64,000 nucleotides of DNA from JBBROS01 sp964246015 (GTDB lineage: Bacteria > Pseudomonadota > Alphaproteobacteria > Acetobacterales > Acetobacteraceae): assembly GCA_964246015.1 (NCBI GenBank), contig CAXTPG010000006.1, forward strand, positions 15,468 through 79,467. The letters run 5' to 3'. Made by a program: the position numbers and the translations under genes. The stretch's first letter is position 1. Each line of letters begins with the position of its first letter. This document shows positions 1 to 8,013 of the stretch, one piece after another. The notes beneath the pieces are model-generated. The model was not told where the DNA came from. It was given only the letters and a program-made list of their open reading frames with translations, and did not search any database.

Positions 1-35
1 TCCGTCCCCGAGCCTGTCAACGAACCGGCGCCCCA

Positions 36-1391
36 TTGACCACGGCCGCGCCGGATGGCTTGCCGCCCGGCCGCAAAGGCGCCGCCGTGTTCGCCCTCGT
101 CATCGCCGTCGGCATGGCGGCGCTCGACACCAGCATCGCCAACACCGCCCTGCCCACCATCGCCGCCGACCTCGCCACCACCCCCGCGGCGTCGATCTGG
201 ATTGTCAACGCCTATCAGCTCGCCCTCGTCGCCACTCTGCTGCCGTTGGGCGCGCTGGGAGAGATCGTGGGCTTCCGCCGGGTCTACATCGCGGGGCTGA
301 TCGTATTCACCCTCGCCTCCCTCCTGTGCGCCCTGTCCTGGTCCCTGCCCACCATCACCGCCGCCCGCGTGCTGCAGGGCCTGGGTGCGGCCGGGATCAT
401 GAGCGTCAACACCGCGCTCATCCGCTTCATCTACCCGGCCCGGCAGCTCGGCCGCGGCGTGGGCCTCAACGCCCTCGTCGTCGCCGTCTCGACCGCGCTG
501 GGCCCCAGCGTCGCGGCGCTGGTGCTCTCGGTCGCCGCCTGGCCCCTCCTGTTCGCCATCAACGTCCCCGCCGGCGTGCTCGCCCTCGCCCTCGCCCTCC
601 GCGCCCTCCCGGAAACCCCCCGCGCGGCCCGGCGGTTCGACCTCGTCTCCGCCGCCCTCAACGCCGTGACCTTCGCCGCCCTCATCCTCGCGATCGGCGA
701 GGCCTCGCACAACGCCACGCCCTGGGAAACCGGCGCAGCACTCGCCGTCATGCTCGCCGCCGGCACGCTCCTGGTCCGCCGCCAGCTCGGGCAGGCGGCG
801 CCGCTGCTCCCGATCGACCTCTACCGCCGCCCGCTGTTCGCCCTGTCGTCGCTCACCTCCATCTGCTCGTTCACCGCGCAAGGCCTGGCCTTCGTGTCGC
901 TGCCCTTCCTGTTCCAGACGGCGCTGGGCCGGACCGCGGTCGAGACGGGCCTCCTGCTCACCCCCTGGCCCGTCGCGACCGCGATCATGGGCCCCATCGC
1001 CGGCCCCCTCTCCGACCGCTACCCGCCCGCGATCCTGGGCGGCGTCGGCCTCGTCCTGCTCGCCACCGGCCTCGCCCTGATGGCCGCCCTGCCCGCCGGC
1101 GCCAGCGACGCCGGCATCATGGCGCGCATGGCCGTCTGCGGCGCGGGCTTCGGCCTGTTCCAGTCGCCGAACCTGCGCGCCATCATGTCCGCCGCCCCCC
1201 CCAGCCGCAGCGGCGGCGCCAGCGGAACGATCGCGACGTCACGCCTCGTCGGCCAGTCCATGGGTGCCGCGCTGGTCGCGCTGTGCTTCGGCCTGGTCGG
1301 CGGCGCAGGCCCGGTGCTCGCCTTGTCGCTCGGCGCGGCCTTCGCGGCCGCCGCCAGCCTCGTCAGCTTTTCCCGCCTGCTCGCCCGATAG
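36..1391 (+). CDS. MFS drug/solute exporter, DHA2 (EmrB/QacA-like) family
   Basis: Probably a proton-coupled inner-membrane exporter. The 451-residue product is almost wholly hydrophobic, with about 14 predicted membrane segments. Near the N-terminus, DTSIANTALPTIAADL is the first-helix signature of the EmrB/QacA group. RVLQGLGAAGIM (about 110-121) and the glycine/proline-rich antiporter motif C around GPSVAALVLS and INVPAG are also present. The TTG start has no clear ribosome site and the frame stays open to the window edge, so the true start may lie upstream. It is followed after 8 bases by pcaD, so it may move a protocatechuate-type aromatic acid or export a toxic intermediate. That substrate is inferred from context only. 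Confidence 0.8.
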   Translation: MTTAAPDGLPPGRKGAAVFALVIAVGMAALDTSIANTALPTIAADLATTPAASIWIVNAYQLALVATLLPLGALGEIVGFRRVYIAGLIVFTLASLLCALSWSLPTITAARVLQGLGAAGIMSVNTALIRFIYPARQLGRGVGLNALVVAVSTALGPSVAALVLSVAAWPLLFAINVPAGVLALALALRALPETPRAARRFDLVSAALNAVTFAALILAIGEASHNATPWETGAALAVMLAAGTLLVRRQLGQAAPLLPIDLYRRPLFALSSLTSICSFTAQGLAFVSLPFLFQTALGRTAVETGLLLTPWPVATAIMGPIAGPLSDRYPPAILGGVGLVLLATGLALMAALPAGASDAGIMARMAVCGAGFGLFQSPNLRAIMSAAPPSRSGGASGTIATSRLVGQSMGAALVALCFGLVGGAGPVLALSLGAAFAAAASLVSFSRLLAR

Positions 1392-1399
1392 GAGAACCC

Positions 1400-2182
1400 A
1401 TGTTCGTCGACGCCGCCGGCCTGTCCACCCACGTCTCCGTCGACGGCCCGGCCGACGCGCCCGCCCTGGTGCTGCTCCACTCGCTCGGCACCTCCGCCGC
1501 CGTATGGGATCCCCAGGCCGAGGCCCTCGCCGGCCCCTTCCGCGTCATCCGCCCCGACCTGCGCGGCCACGGCCTGACCGACGTCACCCCGGGCCCCTAC
1601 ACGATCGAAGGCATGGCGCGCGACGTGCTCGCCGCCCTCGACGCCATGCACGTCGACCGCTTCCACCTGGCCGGCCTCAGCATCGGCGGCATGATCGCGC
1701 AATCCGTCGCCGTGCAGGCGCCGGGCCGGGTCCGCAGCCTGATGCTGTGCGACACCGCGATGGCGATCCCGCCCGCGAACCTCTGGCACGGCCGGGCCGC
1801 GATGGTCCGCACGAAGGGCCTGCCCGCCATCGCCGACGCCGTCCTCGCCCGCTGGCTCACCGCCCCCCGCCAGCAGGGCCCGCAGGCCACCGCCGTCCGC
1901 ACCATGCTTCTCCGCACCCCGCCCGAGGGCTACGCCGCCGCCGCCGAGGCCATCGCCGCCGCCGACCTCACGCCCGGCACCGCGACCCTGCGCCTGCCCA
2001 CCCTCGTCATTATCGGCGACCAGGACGAGGGCACGCCGCTGCCCAGCGCCGAAGCCATGCGCGACACCATCCCCGGCGCACGCCTTTCCATCGTCCCCGA
2101 CGCGGCGCACATTCCCACCATCGAGCAGCCCGCCGCCACCACGGCCGCGCTGCAGCGTTTCCTGCAGGAGCTTCCGGCATGA
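1400..2182 (+). CDS. pcaD: 3-oxoadipate enol-lactonase
   Basis: An alpha/beta hydrolase of 260 residues, the usual PcaD length. It probably hydrolyses 3-oxoadipate enol-lactone to 3-oxoadipate in the protocatechuate branch of the beta-ketoadipate pathway. The visible triad is Ser94 in the nucleophile elbow GLSIGG, Asp209 in GDQDEGTP and His237 in AAHIPT. The oxyanion-hole region reads LLHSLGTS. The ATG is preceded by AGGAGA. Its stop overlaps the pcaH start (ATGA), so the two are probably translationally coupled. The hydrolase family is broad, and the specific name rests on pcaH and pcaG directly downstream. Confidence 0.85.
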   Translation: MFVDAAGLSTHVSVDGPADAPALVLLHSLGTSAAVWDPQAEALAGPFRVIRPDLRGHGLTDVTPGPYTIEGMARDVLAALDAMHVDRFHLAGLSIGGMIAQSVAVQAPGRVRSLMLCDTAMAIPPANLWHGRAAMVRTKGLPAIADAVLARWLTAPRQQGPQATAVRTMLLRTPPEGYAAAAEAIAAADLTPGTATLRLPTLVIIGDQDEGTPLPSAEAMRDTIPGARLSIVPDAAHIPTIEQPAATTAALQRFLQELPA

Positions 2183-2904
2183 ACGACCTCCCGTTCCGCC
2201 CCTTCGCCCCCGGCAGCCAGCCGCGCGGCGACACGCCCCAGTATCTCAGCACCGCCACCCGCCACCCCAAGCGCCCGCCGACGCCCATCCCGGGCGGGCA
2301 CACCACCACGGAACTGACCGCCCCCCGCTTCACCCAGGCCCGCTACCCCGCCCGCACCGACCTGACCCGGGCCGGCGACCACCAGGCGATGGGCGAGCGC
2401 ATCGTCGTCGGCGGCCGCATCACCGACGAGGACGGCCGCCCGCAACAGGGCGTCATGGTCGAGATCTGGCAGGCCAACGCCGCCGGCCGCTACAACCACC
2501 CCGGCGACCGGCACGACGCCCCGCTCGACCCGGCCTTCACCGGCGTCGGCCTCGTCTTCACCGACGACGACGGCCGCTACGCCTTCACCACCATCAAGCC
2601 GGGCGCCTACCCCTGGCCCAACCACCGCAACGCCTGGCGCCCCAACCACATCCACTACAGCCTGTTCGGCAGCGGCTTCGTGCAGCGCATCGTCACCCAG
2701 ATGTACTTCCCAGGGGACCCGCTGCTCCCGCTCGACCCCGTCTTCAACAGCATCGCCGACACCGCCGCCCGCGATCGTCTGATCGCCGCCTTCGACCTCG
2801 ACCTCACGCAGCCCGACCACGCCCTGGGCTACCGCTTCGACATGGTCCTGCGCGGCCGCGACGCGACCCCGGTCGAGGACACCCCGCACGAGCCCCACGC
2901 ATGA
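2179..2904 (+). CDS. pcaH: Protocatechuate 3,4-dioxygenase beta subunit
   Basis: Catalytic, iron-bearing subunit of intradiol protocatechuate 3,4-dioxygenase, which cleaves protocatechuate to 3-carboxy-cis,cis-muconate. All four non-heme Fe(III) ligands are visible: Tyr105 in GRYNHPGD, Tyr144 in GAYPWPNH, and His157 and His159 in RPNHIHYS. Their spacing matches the Pseudomonas enzyme. The 241-residue length is normal for the beta subunit. The start overlaps the pcaD stop and the end overlaps the pcaG start, so the three genes form a tight operon. The next pathway genes, pcaB and pcaC, are not in this window. Confidence 0.96.
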   Translation: MNDLPFRPFAPGSQPRGDTPQYLSTATRHPKRPPTPIPGGHTTTELTAPRFTQARYPARTDLTRAGDHQAMGERIVVGGRITDEDGRPQQGVMVEIWQANAAGRYNHPGDRHDAPLDPAFTGVGLVFTDDDGRYAFTTIKPGAYPWPNHRNAWRPNHIHYSLFGSGFVQRIVTQMYFPGDPLLPLDPVFNSIADTAARDRLIAAFDLDLTQPDHALGYRFDMVLRGRDATPVEDTPHEPHA

Positions 2905-3440
2905 TCCGCCTCCCGGCCATCGGCAGCCAGACCATCGGTCCCTACTGGCACATGCTCGACTACAAGGGCTGGGACGACCTGACCCGCTTCGGCGCCCAGG
3001 GGCAGCGCATCCGCCTCATCGGCACCATCACCGACGGCGCCGGCCGCCCCTGCGCCGATAGCTGCGTGGAGCTGTGGCAGCCGAGCCCCGCCGCCTCCCC
3101 GGTTTGGGACGGGTTCGGCCGCGCCGAGGCCGACAAGACCGGCACCTACGCCTTCACCACGCTCAAGCCCGGTCCCGTGCCCCTGGGCCGCGGCCGCAAC
3201 GGCCACCAGGCGCCCCATTGCGCGCTCACCATCTTCGGCCGCGGCGTCATGCTGCACCTCCAGACCCGCCTCTACTTCGACGGCGACCCGCTGAACGACG
3301 AGGACCCGCTGCTCGCCAGCCTAGACCCGGCCCGCCGCCGCACCCTGATCGCCCGGCCCGAACCCGATCAGCCGATCCCCACCTGGCGCCTCGACATCCG
3401 CCTGCAAGGGCAGGACGAAACCGTATTCCTGGACATCTGA
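2901..3440 (+). CDS. pcaG: Protocatechuate 3,4-dioxygenase alpha subunit
   Basis: Structural partner of PcaH. The N-terminal SQTIGPYWHML is typical of alpha subunits (usual form TPSQTVGPYF). The intradiol fold continues with an IRLIGTITDGAG strand and a CVELWQPSPA segment. The position equivalent to the His-x-His ligand pair reads HQAPHCALTIFGRG, so the metal site is degenerate, as expected for alpha. At 179 residues it is slightly shorter than the roughly 200 of Pseudomonas. The start ATG overlaps the pcaH TGA. Confidence 0.94.
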   Translation: MIRLPAIGSQTIGPYWHMLDYKGWDDLTRFGAQGQRIRLIGTITDGAGRPCADSCVELWQPSPAASPVWDGFGRAEADKTGTYAFTTLKPGPVPLGRGRNGHQAPHCALTIFGRGVMLHLQTRLYFDGDPLNDEDPLLASLDPARRRTLIARPEPDQPIPTWRLDIRLQGQDETVFLDI

Positions 3441-3441
3441 C

Positions 3442-4104
3442 ATGACCCAAGCACGCTTCGAGCTGTTCGCCTTCTGGCGCACCTCCGCCACCTACCGCGT
3501 GCGCGTCGCGATGAACCTGAAAGGCCTCCACGCCGACGAGACGATCGTCGATCTGGAGTCCGGCGCCCAGCGCGACCCGGCCTTCCTCGCCATCAACCCC
3601 ATGGGCGCCATCCCCGCCCTGATCGACCGCGAGGGCCCCCCCGCCCCCATCACGCAATCCCTCGCGATCCTCGAATTCCTGGACGAGACCGCCCCCACGC
3701 CGCCCCTCCTCCCGCCCGACCCGCACGGCCGCGCCCGCGTCCGCAGCCTGGCCGCGATGCTGGCCGCCGACACCCACCCCATGATCACGCCCCGCGTCCG
3801 CACCTACCTCTATGCCAAGGGCTGGGACCCGGACGCCTGGAAGGCCTGGCAGGCGCACTGGTTCACGACCGGGCTGCAGGCCTTCGAGAAGCGCCTGGCC
3901 GAACCCGCCACGGGCCGCTTCTGCCACGGCGACGCGATCACCAGCGCCGACATATGCCTGGCCAGCATCCTGGTGGTGATGCGAGTCTTCAAGATCGACG
4001 TGCCGGCCATCCCGACCATCGACCGCATCATGGCGGAATGCGAAGCCCACGAGGCCTTCGCCAAAGCCGACCCCCGCAAACAGCCCGGTGCACCGCCGCC
4101 GTAG
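3442..4104 (+). CDS. Zeta-class glutathione S-transferase, maleylacetoacetate isomerase-like
   Basis: Cytosolic glutathione-dependent enzyme of 220 residues, the normal MaiA length. The N-terminal thioredoxin fold carries FWRTSATYRVRVAMNLKGL, the bacterial version of the zeta-class SSC/SSA-x-R-V-R motif. NPMGAIPALID supplies the cis-Pro, and ITQSLAILEFLDE matches the glutathione gamma-glutamyl site QSLAIIEYL. The C-terminal helical domain includes DAITSADICLASIL. MaiA normally serves the homogentisate or gentisate pathway, so its place one base after pcaG is unusual. It may isomerise another cis-enoyl intermediate or serve a pathway encoded elsewhere. The hairpin after the stop would end the operon. 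Confidence 0.8.
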   Translation: MTQARFELFAFWRTSATYRVRVAMNLKGLHADETIVDLESGAQRDPAFLAINPMGAIPALIDREGPPAPITQSLAILEFLDETAPTPPLLPPDPHGRARVRSLAAMLAADTHPMITPRVRTYLYAKGWDPDAWKAWQAHWFTTGLQAFEKRLAEPATGRFCHGDAITSADICLASILVVMRVFKIDVPAIPTIDRIMAECEAHEAFAKADPRKQPGAPPP

Positions 4105-4126
4105 GGTGGGTCCTTCAACCCACCCT
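4103..4126. terminator. Hairpin between convergent genes, probable bidirectional terminator
   Basis: A perfect inverted repeat with 9-base arms AGGGTGGGT and ACCCACCCT and a 6-base loop. It begins inside the stop codon of the zeta GST gene and lies before the end of zapE, which is convergent. It lacks a T tract on either strand. The sequence also resembles short dispersed palindromes common in proteobacteria, so it may be a REP-type element used as a terminator. Confidence 0.6.
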
Positions 4127-4155
4127 CGACAACCTCGGCCCGTCCCCCGCGCCCA

Positions 4156-5325
4156 TCAAGTCAGGTGCGGCAACTGCAGGTATTCCAGGCTCTGCATCTC
4201 CCAAAGCCGCGACGCCGTCCGCCGGAACGCCTCCGCCCCCTCGCCACGCTCGTACAACTCGTCCGGCACCGCCGCCGCACTCGCGACCAGCTTCACGCGG
4301 TGGTCGTACAGCGCGTCGATCAGCACGATGAACCGCCGCGCCTTGTCGTAGTTGTCGGGACTGAGCCGCGGCACCCCGTCCAGCACCAGCGCCTGGAAAT
4401 GGGTCGCCAGCGCCAGGTAGTCGCCCGCCCCCAGCGGCTGCCCGCACAGCGCCTCGAAATCGAACCGCGCGACCCCCTGGGCCGCGAGCGGCGCCACGAG
4501 CTGGTGGCCCATCACCATCAGCCGCTCCGACCGTGCCGGCGCCCCGCGCGTCAGCTCCAGGAACGCGGCATCCAGCGCCGCGTCGGCGCGCGAGTCCGAC
4601 GGCACGTGCCAGGTGGTCGCAAGCCCCCGCAACCGGTCCCGCCGCCAGTCGCGGCTGCCCGTCATGACGATCAGGTCGAGATACTGCTGGATCAGCGCGA
4701 TGAACGGCAGGAACGCATCCCGCCCCGGCTGCCCGGCGAACAGGTCCCCCGGCGCCACGTTGCTCGTCGCCACCACCACCACGCCCCTGGCGAACAGCGC
4801 CTTGAACAGCCGCCCGAGGATCATGGCGTCCGCGACGTCGTTGACCTGGAACTCGTCGAAGCACAGCAACCACGCCTCGTCGGCGATGCGGTCCGCCAGC
4901 GGCGGAATGGGGTCGTCGCTGTGCGGGTCGGCCAGGCGGTGCGGTTCCCGCCGCCACGCGTGGATGCGGCTGTGCGACTCCTGCATGAACTGGTGGAAGT
5001 GGACCCGGCGCTTCCGCGGCACCTCGGCCGTCGCGAAGAACAGGTCCATCAGCATGGACTTCCCACGCCCGACCTCACCCACGAGGTAGATGCCGTGCGG
5101 GTAGTTCTCCGGAATGTCGTCCGTGTGCTTGCGCTTGCGGAGCCGGTCCCAGAAGCTGGGCTCCTCCCGCGCTTCCGGCGCATAGCCGCGCAGCCGCAGC
5201 CACAGCGCCTGCAGCCGCTCCGCCGCCAACGCCTGCGCCGGGTCGGTGGTCAGCTCCCCGGTGTCGAGCCGGGCGCGATACGCCGCCAACGGACCCTTCG
5301 ACGTGCGTGGCGCCCCGCCATCCAT
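4156..5325 (-). CDS. zapE: Cell division protein ZapE / AFG1-like P-loop ATPase
   Basis: ATPase of the AFG1/ZapE family. The Escherichia coli member associates with the Z-ring under stress, and the mitochondrial homologue acts in protein quality control. Walker A is GEVGRGKS (83-90), and Walker B with the sensor is LLCFDEFQVND (from 153). FMQESHSRIH and VATSNVAP are further family motifs. The ATG at 5325 gives a 389-residue protein starting just before GPLAAYRARL, where family members start. A GTG at 5412 would add 29 residues without resemblance or a ribosome site. It is transcribed toward the pca operon. Confidence 0.88.
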   Translation of the reverse strand: MDGGAPRTSKGPLAAYRARLDTGELTTDPAQALAAERLQALWLRLRGYAPEAREEPSFWDRLRKRKHTDDIPENYPHGIYLVGEVGRGKSMLMDLFFATAEVPRKRRVHFHQFMQESHSRIHAWRREPHRLADPHSDDPIPPLADRIADEAWLLCFDEFQVNDVADAMILGRLFKALFARGVVVVATSNVAPGDLFAGQPGRDAFLPFIALIQQYLDLIVMTGSRDWRRDRLRGLATTWHVPSDSRADAALDAAFLELTRGAPARSERLMVMGHQLVAPLAAQGVARFDFEALCGQPLGAGDYLALATHFQALVLDGVPRLSPDNYDKARRFIVLIDALYDHRVKLVASAAAVPDELYERGEGAEAFRRTASRLWEMQSLEYLQLPHLT

Positions 5326-5454
5326 CACAGTCGCCGGCGATTCAGGCACAATGCTGCAATTCGGCAACACATCAACGAATAGCGAGCCTGTAACCTTTGC
5401 ATAGCTTGACACGTTGATCTGTCAGTAACTTCCGGGGCGGAGAAGGTATACGTT

Positions 5455-5691
5455 ATGAAGACCGCACTCATCACCGCCACCTTGCTCGTCCTGGCCGCCG
5501 CCGGAACGCCCTCATCCGCCCGGGAAATCCAAAGCCCGGTCGCCCGCCAAGTCTATACCTGCGAGGCGGGCGGTCTGTCTCGGGTCGCCATGCGCCCCAG
5601 CCCTGCGCCCTGCTGCGACGGGATGCTGGGCTGTCCGCAGCTTCTGGGCAACACCGGGCTGGTGAAGCCGCGCCGGGCCAATCGCACCTGA
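5455..5691 (+). CDS. Small secreted protein of unknown function
   Basis: A 78-residue product with a clear signal peptide: MKTALITATLLVLAAAGTPSSA and a likely cleavage after the Ala-x-Ala-type site SSA. The mature part has four Cys (YTCEAG, PCCDG, GCPQLL) in about 30 residues, so disulfides or metal binding are possible. A ribosome site GGAGAAGG lies about 8 bases before the ATG. A TTGACA hexamer at 5406-5411 could be the -35 of its promoter, but no good -10 follows. I do not recognise the family. Confidence 0.6.
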   Translation: MKTALITATLLVLAAAGTPSSAREIQSPVARQVYTCEAGGLSRVAMRPSPAPCCDGMLGCPQLLGNTGLVKPRRANRT

Positions 5692-5728
5692 CGTTGCAAA
5701 CCGGCCGGCTCCGCGCCTAATACGGCGC

Positions 5729-6361
5729 ATGACCGCGCTCGATTACGACAGGCTGGCCGCGACCCCGGTCGCCTCCGACCCCTTCCCCCACATCGTCGTC
5801 CCGCAGTTCGTGCCCGCCCCGGCGCTCTCCGCCGTCGTGGCTGACCTGCCCCCGATCCAGAAAGGCGGCTCGTTCCCGACGGATGGCCTCCGCCTGGGCC
5901 CCGCCGGCCGCGCCTTGATCCAGGAGCTGGAAGGCCCCCGCTTCCGGGCCGCCATCGCCGACAAGTTCGGCCTGCAGCTCGATGGCGCGCCGACCATGGT
6001 CACCCTGCGGGGCCAGTCGCGCGAGAAGGACGGCCGCATCCACTGCGACAGCACCGCCAAACGCGTGACGATCCTCCTCTACCTCAACCCCGAAACCGCC
6101 GACTGGGCCCGCAAGGACGGCTGCCTCCGCCTGCTCCGCGGCCCCACCGACATCGAGGACTACGCCGTCGAGGTCCCGCCCGTGAACGGCACGCTGCTGG
6201 TGTTCCCGAACGGCCCCACGACCTACCACGGTCACAAGCAGTTCGTCGGCCGCCGCTACGTCGTCCAGCTCAATTACATGACCACCGACGACAAGGCCCG
6301 CTACGAGATGCGCAGGCACCGCATTTCGGCGTTCCTGAAGCGGCTGACCCGCGCCGCGTAG
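5729..6361 (+). CDS. 2-oxoglutarate/Fe(II)-dependent oxygenase
   Basis: A cytosolic dioxygenase-fold protein of 210 residues, related to the prolyl 4-hydroxylase/2OG-Fe(II) group. The facial triad can be read as His105 and Asp107 in HCDSTAKR, with a distal His at 167 or 169 in TYHGHKQF. Arg175 or Arg176 in GRRYVVQLNY would bind the 2-oxoglutarate carboxylate. VTILLYLN and GTLLVFPN are the core strands of the double-stranded beta helix. The substrate is unknown; related bacterial proteins often sit near sugar or surface modification genes, but no such genes are close here. Confidence 0.75.
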   Translation: MTALDYDRLAATPVASDPFPHIVVPQFVPAPALSAVVADLPPIQKGGSFPTDGLRLGPAGRALIQELEGPRFRAAIADKFGLQLDGAPTMVTLRGQSREKDGRIHCDSTAKRVTILLYLNPETADWARKDGCLRLLRGPTDIEDYAVEVPPVNGTLLVFPNGPTTYHGHKQFVGRRYVVQLNYMTTDDKARYEMRRHRISAFLKRLTRAA

Positions 6362-6376
6362 CGCAGCGGCAAGGTC

Positions 6377-6393
6377 GCGGTCCAGTCGACCGC
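6377..6393. terminator. Short hairpin between convergent genes
   Basis: Inverted repeat GCGGTC / GACCGC with a 5-base loop, in the 45 bases between the 2OG oxygenase stop and the end of the minus-strand binding-protein gene. The stem is only 6 bp and there is no T tract, so the terminator role is tentative. Confidence 0.35.
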
Positions 6394-6405
6394 TCGGTCA
6401 TCCCG

Positions 6406-8013
6406 TCAGGGCGGCAATTCAGCCCAGATTGCCGCCGGAAGCCCATCGTCGCGCGGCGTCAGCCGGATGCCGCGGCCGCTGGCCCAGACCTTCGTGGTGC
6501 TGAGCACCGGAATCACCCCAAGATCTTCGGCCCCGATACGGACGGCCAGACGGAGCTTCTCGGCCCGCCCCTCCTCGTCCCGCGCCTCGTCCGCCGATGC
6601 CACCGCGGCGTCCAGCGCCTGGTTCACGTAGCGCCCGTAGTTCGAACCGCCCCGGCCCGTCACGCGATCGTTCGACGCGAGGGTGAGGCTCACGACGTAG
6701 TAGGCGTCGTCCCCGCTCTGGTTGCAGCAGTCGAACAGCCGCAGCCCGAACTGCCCCCGCGCGCCCCGGGCGACGAACACCGGCCATGGCACGGAATCGA
6801 CCTCCGTTCTGACTCCGATCCGTGCCCACATCTGCGCCACCGCCTGGCCGGTCGATGACCCCCAGACGATGCGATCGGACGGAACCAGCAGCTTCACCCG
6901 CAACCCGTTCGGGAACCCCGCCTCTGCCAGCAGCGCCCGCGCCTGCTGAACATCCTGAACTGGCGGCACGATGTCCGGGTTGAACCCCACCGCCCCGGCC
7001 GTCGCGATCTGACCCGATGGCGTTGCCGCGCCCTCGCCGATCCGATCCGCCAGTGCCGCCCGGTTGAGCGCCAGCGACAGGGCCTGCCGGACCCGCAGGT
7101 CATCCAGCGGATTGGCCGCCAACACCTCTCCGTCCGGGCCGGAAACCTGGCCCGGACCAGGTTCCTTCATCCGGTTGACCTGGAGGAAGGTGCTGGACGT
7201 GCTCGCCCGGCTCGTGATCGCGACGCCCGGGGCCGCCCGCAGCCGGGCATGATCGTTCCACTCCGGCTGGTCGATCACGTCCACGTCGCCCGCCAGCAGC
7301 GCCGCGGTGCGCGCCGCCCCGTTGGGGATCGACATCAGGCGCACATGGGTCCAGGGCACCGGACCGCCCCACCAGTGTTCGTTGCGCTCGAGCTCGACCC
7401 CGGCCCCGGGAAGGAAGCGGACGACGCGGAACGGGCCCGAGCCCAGCGACGCGCGCAGGCTGTCGAAGGCGGCACTGTCGGCGCCGGCTGCCGCCCGCCT
7501 GGACACCACGGCGACGCGCGACAGCATGAGCGGCAGCGTCGGATCGAACCCGTGGGTCCGGATGAGTAGCGTGAGCGGACCTGTCACCTCGACCGCCCGC
7601 ACCCGGGTGAGCAGGATCGCCGTCGTCGCGACGCCGCCCGCCGTCGCCTGCGACCGCGCAAAGGAGAACGCCACGTCGTCGGCGGTGACGGGCGATCCGT
7701 CGCTGAAGCGGGCGTCGTCGCGAAGCACGAACTCCCACAGGTCCGGCGCCACCCTGCGATAGCTGCGCGCCAGGGCCGGCTCCATTCTGGCGGGAACGCC
7801 GGGCACGAGCGGGGCCGGGCGGGTCAGCGTGTCGAACACTTGTTGCGCCAGCGCGATGTTGAAGGCGGCCACGTAGGCGTGCGGATCGACCGTGGTCGGC
7901 GCGACCGTGAGCCCGATGACGAGCCGCCGGACCGGCGGATCGGCGGCCACGACCGCACCGGCGCCCGAAAGCCAGACCGCCAGCGTTGCCAGAAGCCAGC
8001 GCCGCCCCTTCAC
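6406..8013 (-). CDS. ABC transporter substrate-binding protein, family 5 (peptide/opine/nickel type)
   Basis: A periplasmic binding protein of 535 residues with an N-terminal signal peptide (basic KGRR, then a hydrophobic stretch ending AVVAADPP). The family 5 signature is present as LWEFVLRDDARFSDG followed by SPVTADDVAFSF. Later segments VRQALSLALNRAAL and NPDIVPPVQD are typical of OppA/DppA/MppA-like proteins. The GTG start overlaps the synthetase stop (GTGA), so the two are co-translated. No permease or ATPase gene is adjacent. It may bind the product or a precursor of the neighbouring synthetase, or borrow another importer. Confidence 0.85.
   Translation of the reverse strand: MKGRRWLLATLAVWLSGAGAVVAADPPVRRLVIGLTVAPTTVDPHAYVAAFNIALAQQVFDTLTRPAPLVPGVPARMEPALARSYRRVAPDLWEFVLRDDARFSDGSPVTADDVAFSFARSQATAGGVATTAILLTRVRAVEVTGPLTLLIRTHGFDPTLPLMLSRVAVVSRRAAAGADSAAFDSLRASLGSGPFRVVRFLPGAGVELERNEHWWGGPVPWTHVRLMSIPNGAARTAALLAGDVDVIDQPEWNDHARLRAAPGVAITSRASTSSTFLQVNRMKEPGPGQVSGPDGEVLAANPLDDLRVRQALSLALNRAALADRIGEGAATPSGQIATAGAVGFNPDIVPPVQDVQQARALLAEAGFPNGLRVKLLVPSDRIVWGSSTGQAVAQMWARIGVRTEVDSVPWPVFVARGARGQFGLRLFDCCNQSGDDAYYVVSLTLASNDRVTGRGGSNYGRYVNQALDAAVASADEARDEEGRAEKLRLAVRIGAEDLGVIPVLSTTKVWASGRGIRLTPRDDGLPAAIWAELPP

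Noticed and set aside
326..2182. Arg/Pro-rich 618-codon open frame running through the MFS and pcaD genes
   Set aside because: The upstream two thirds is a frame shadow of the MFS gene. Only the part from the ATG at 1400 is a real protein (PcaD).
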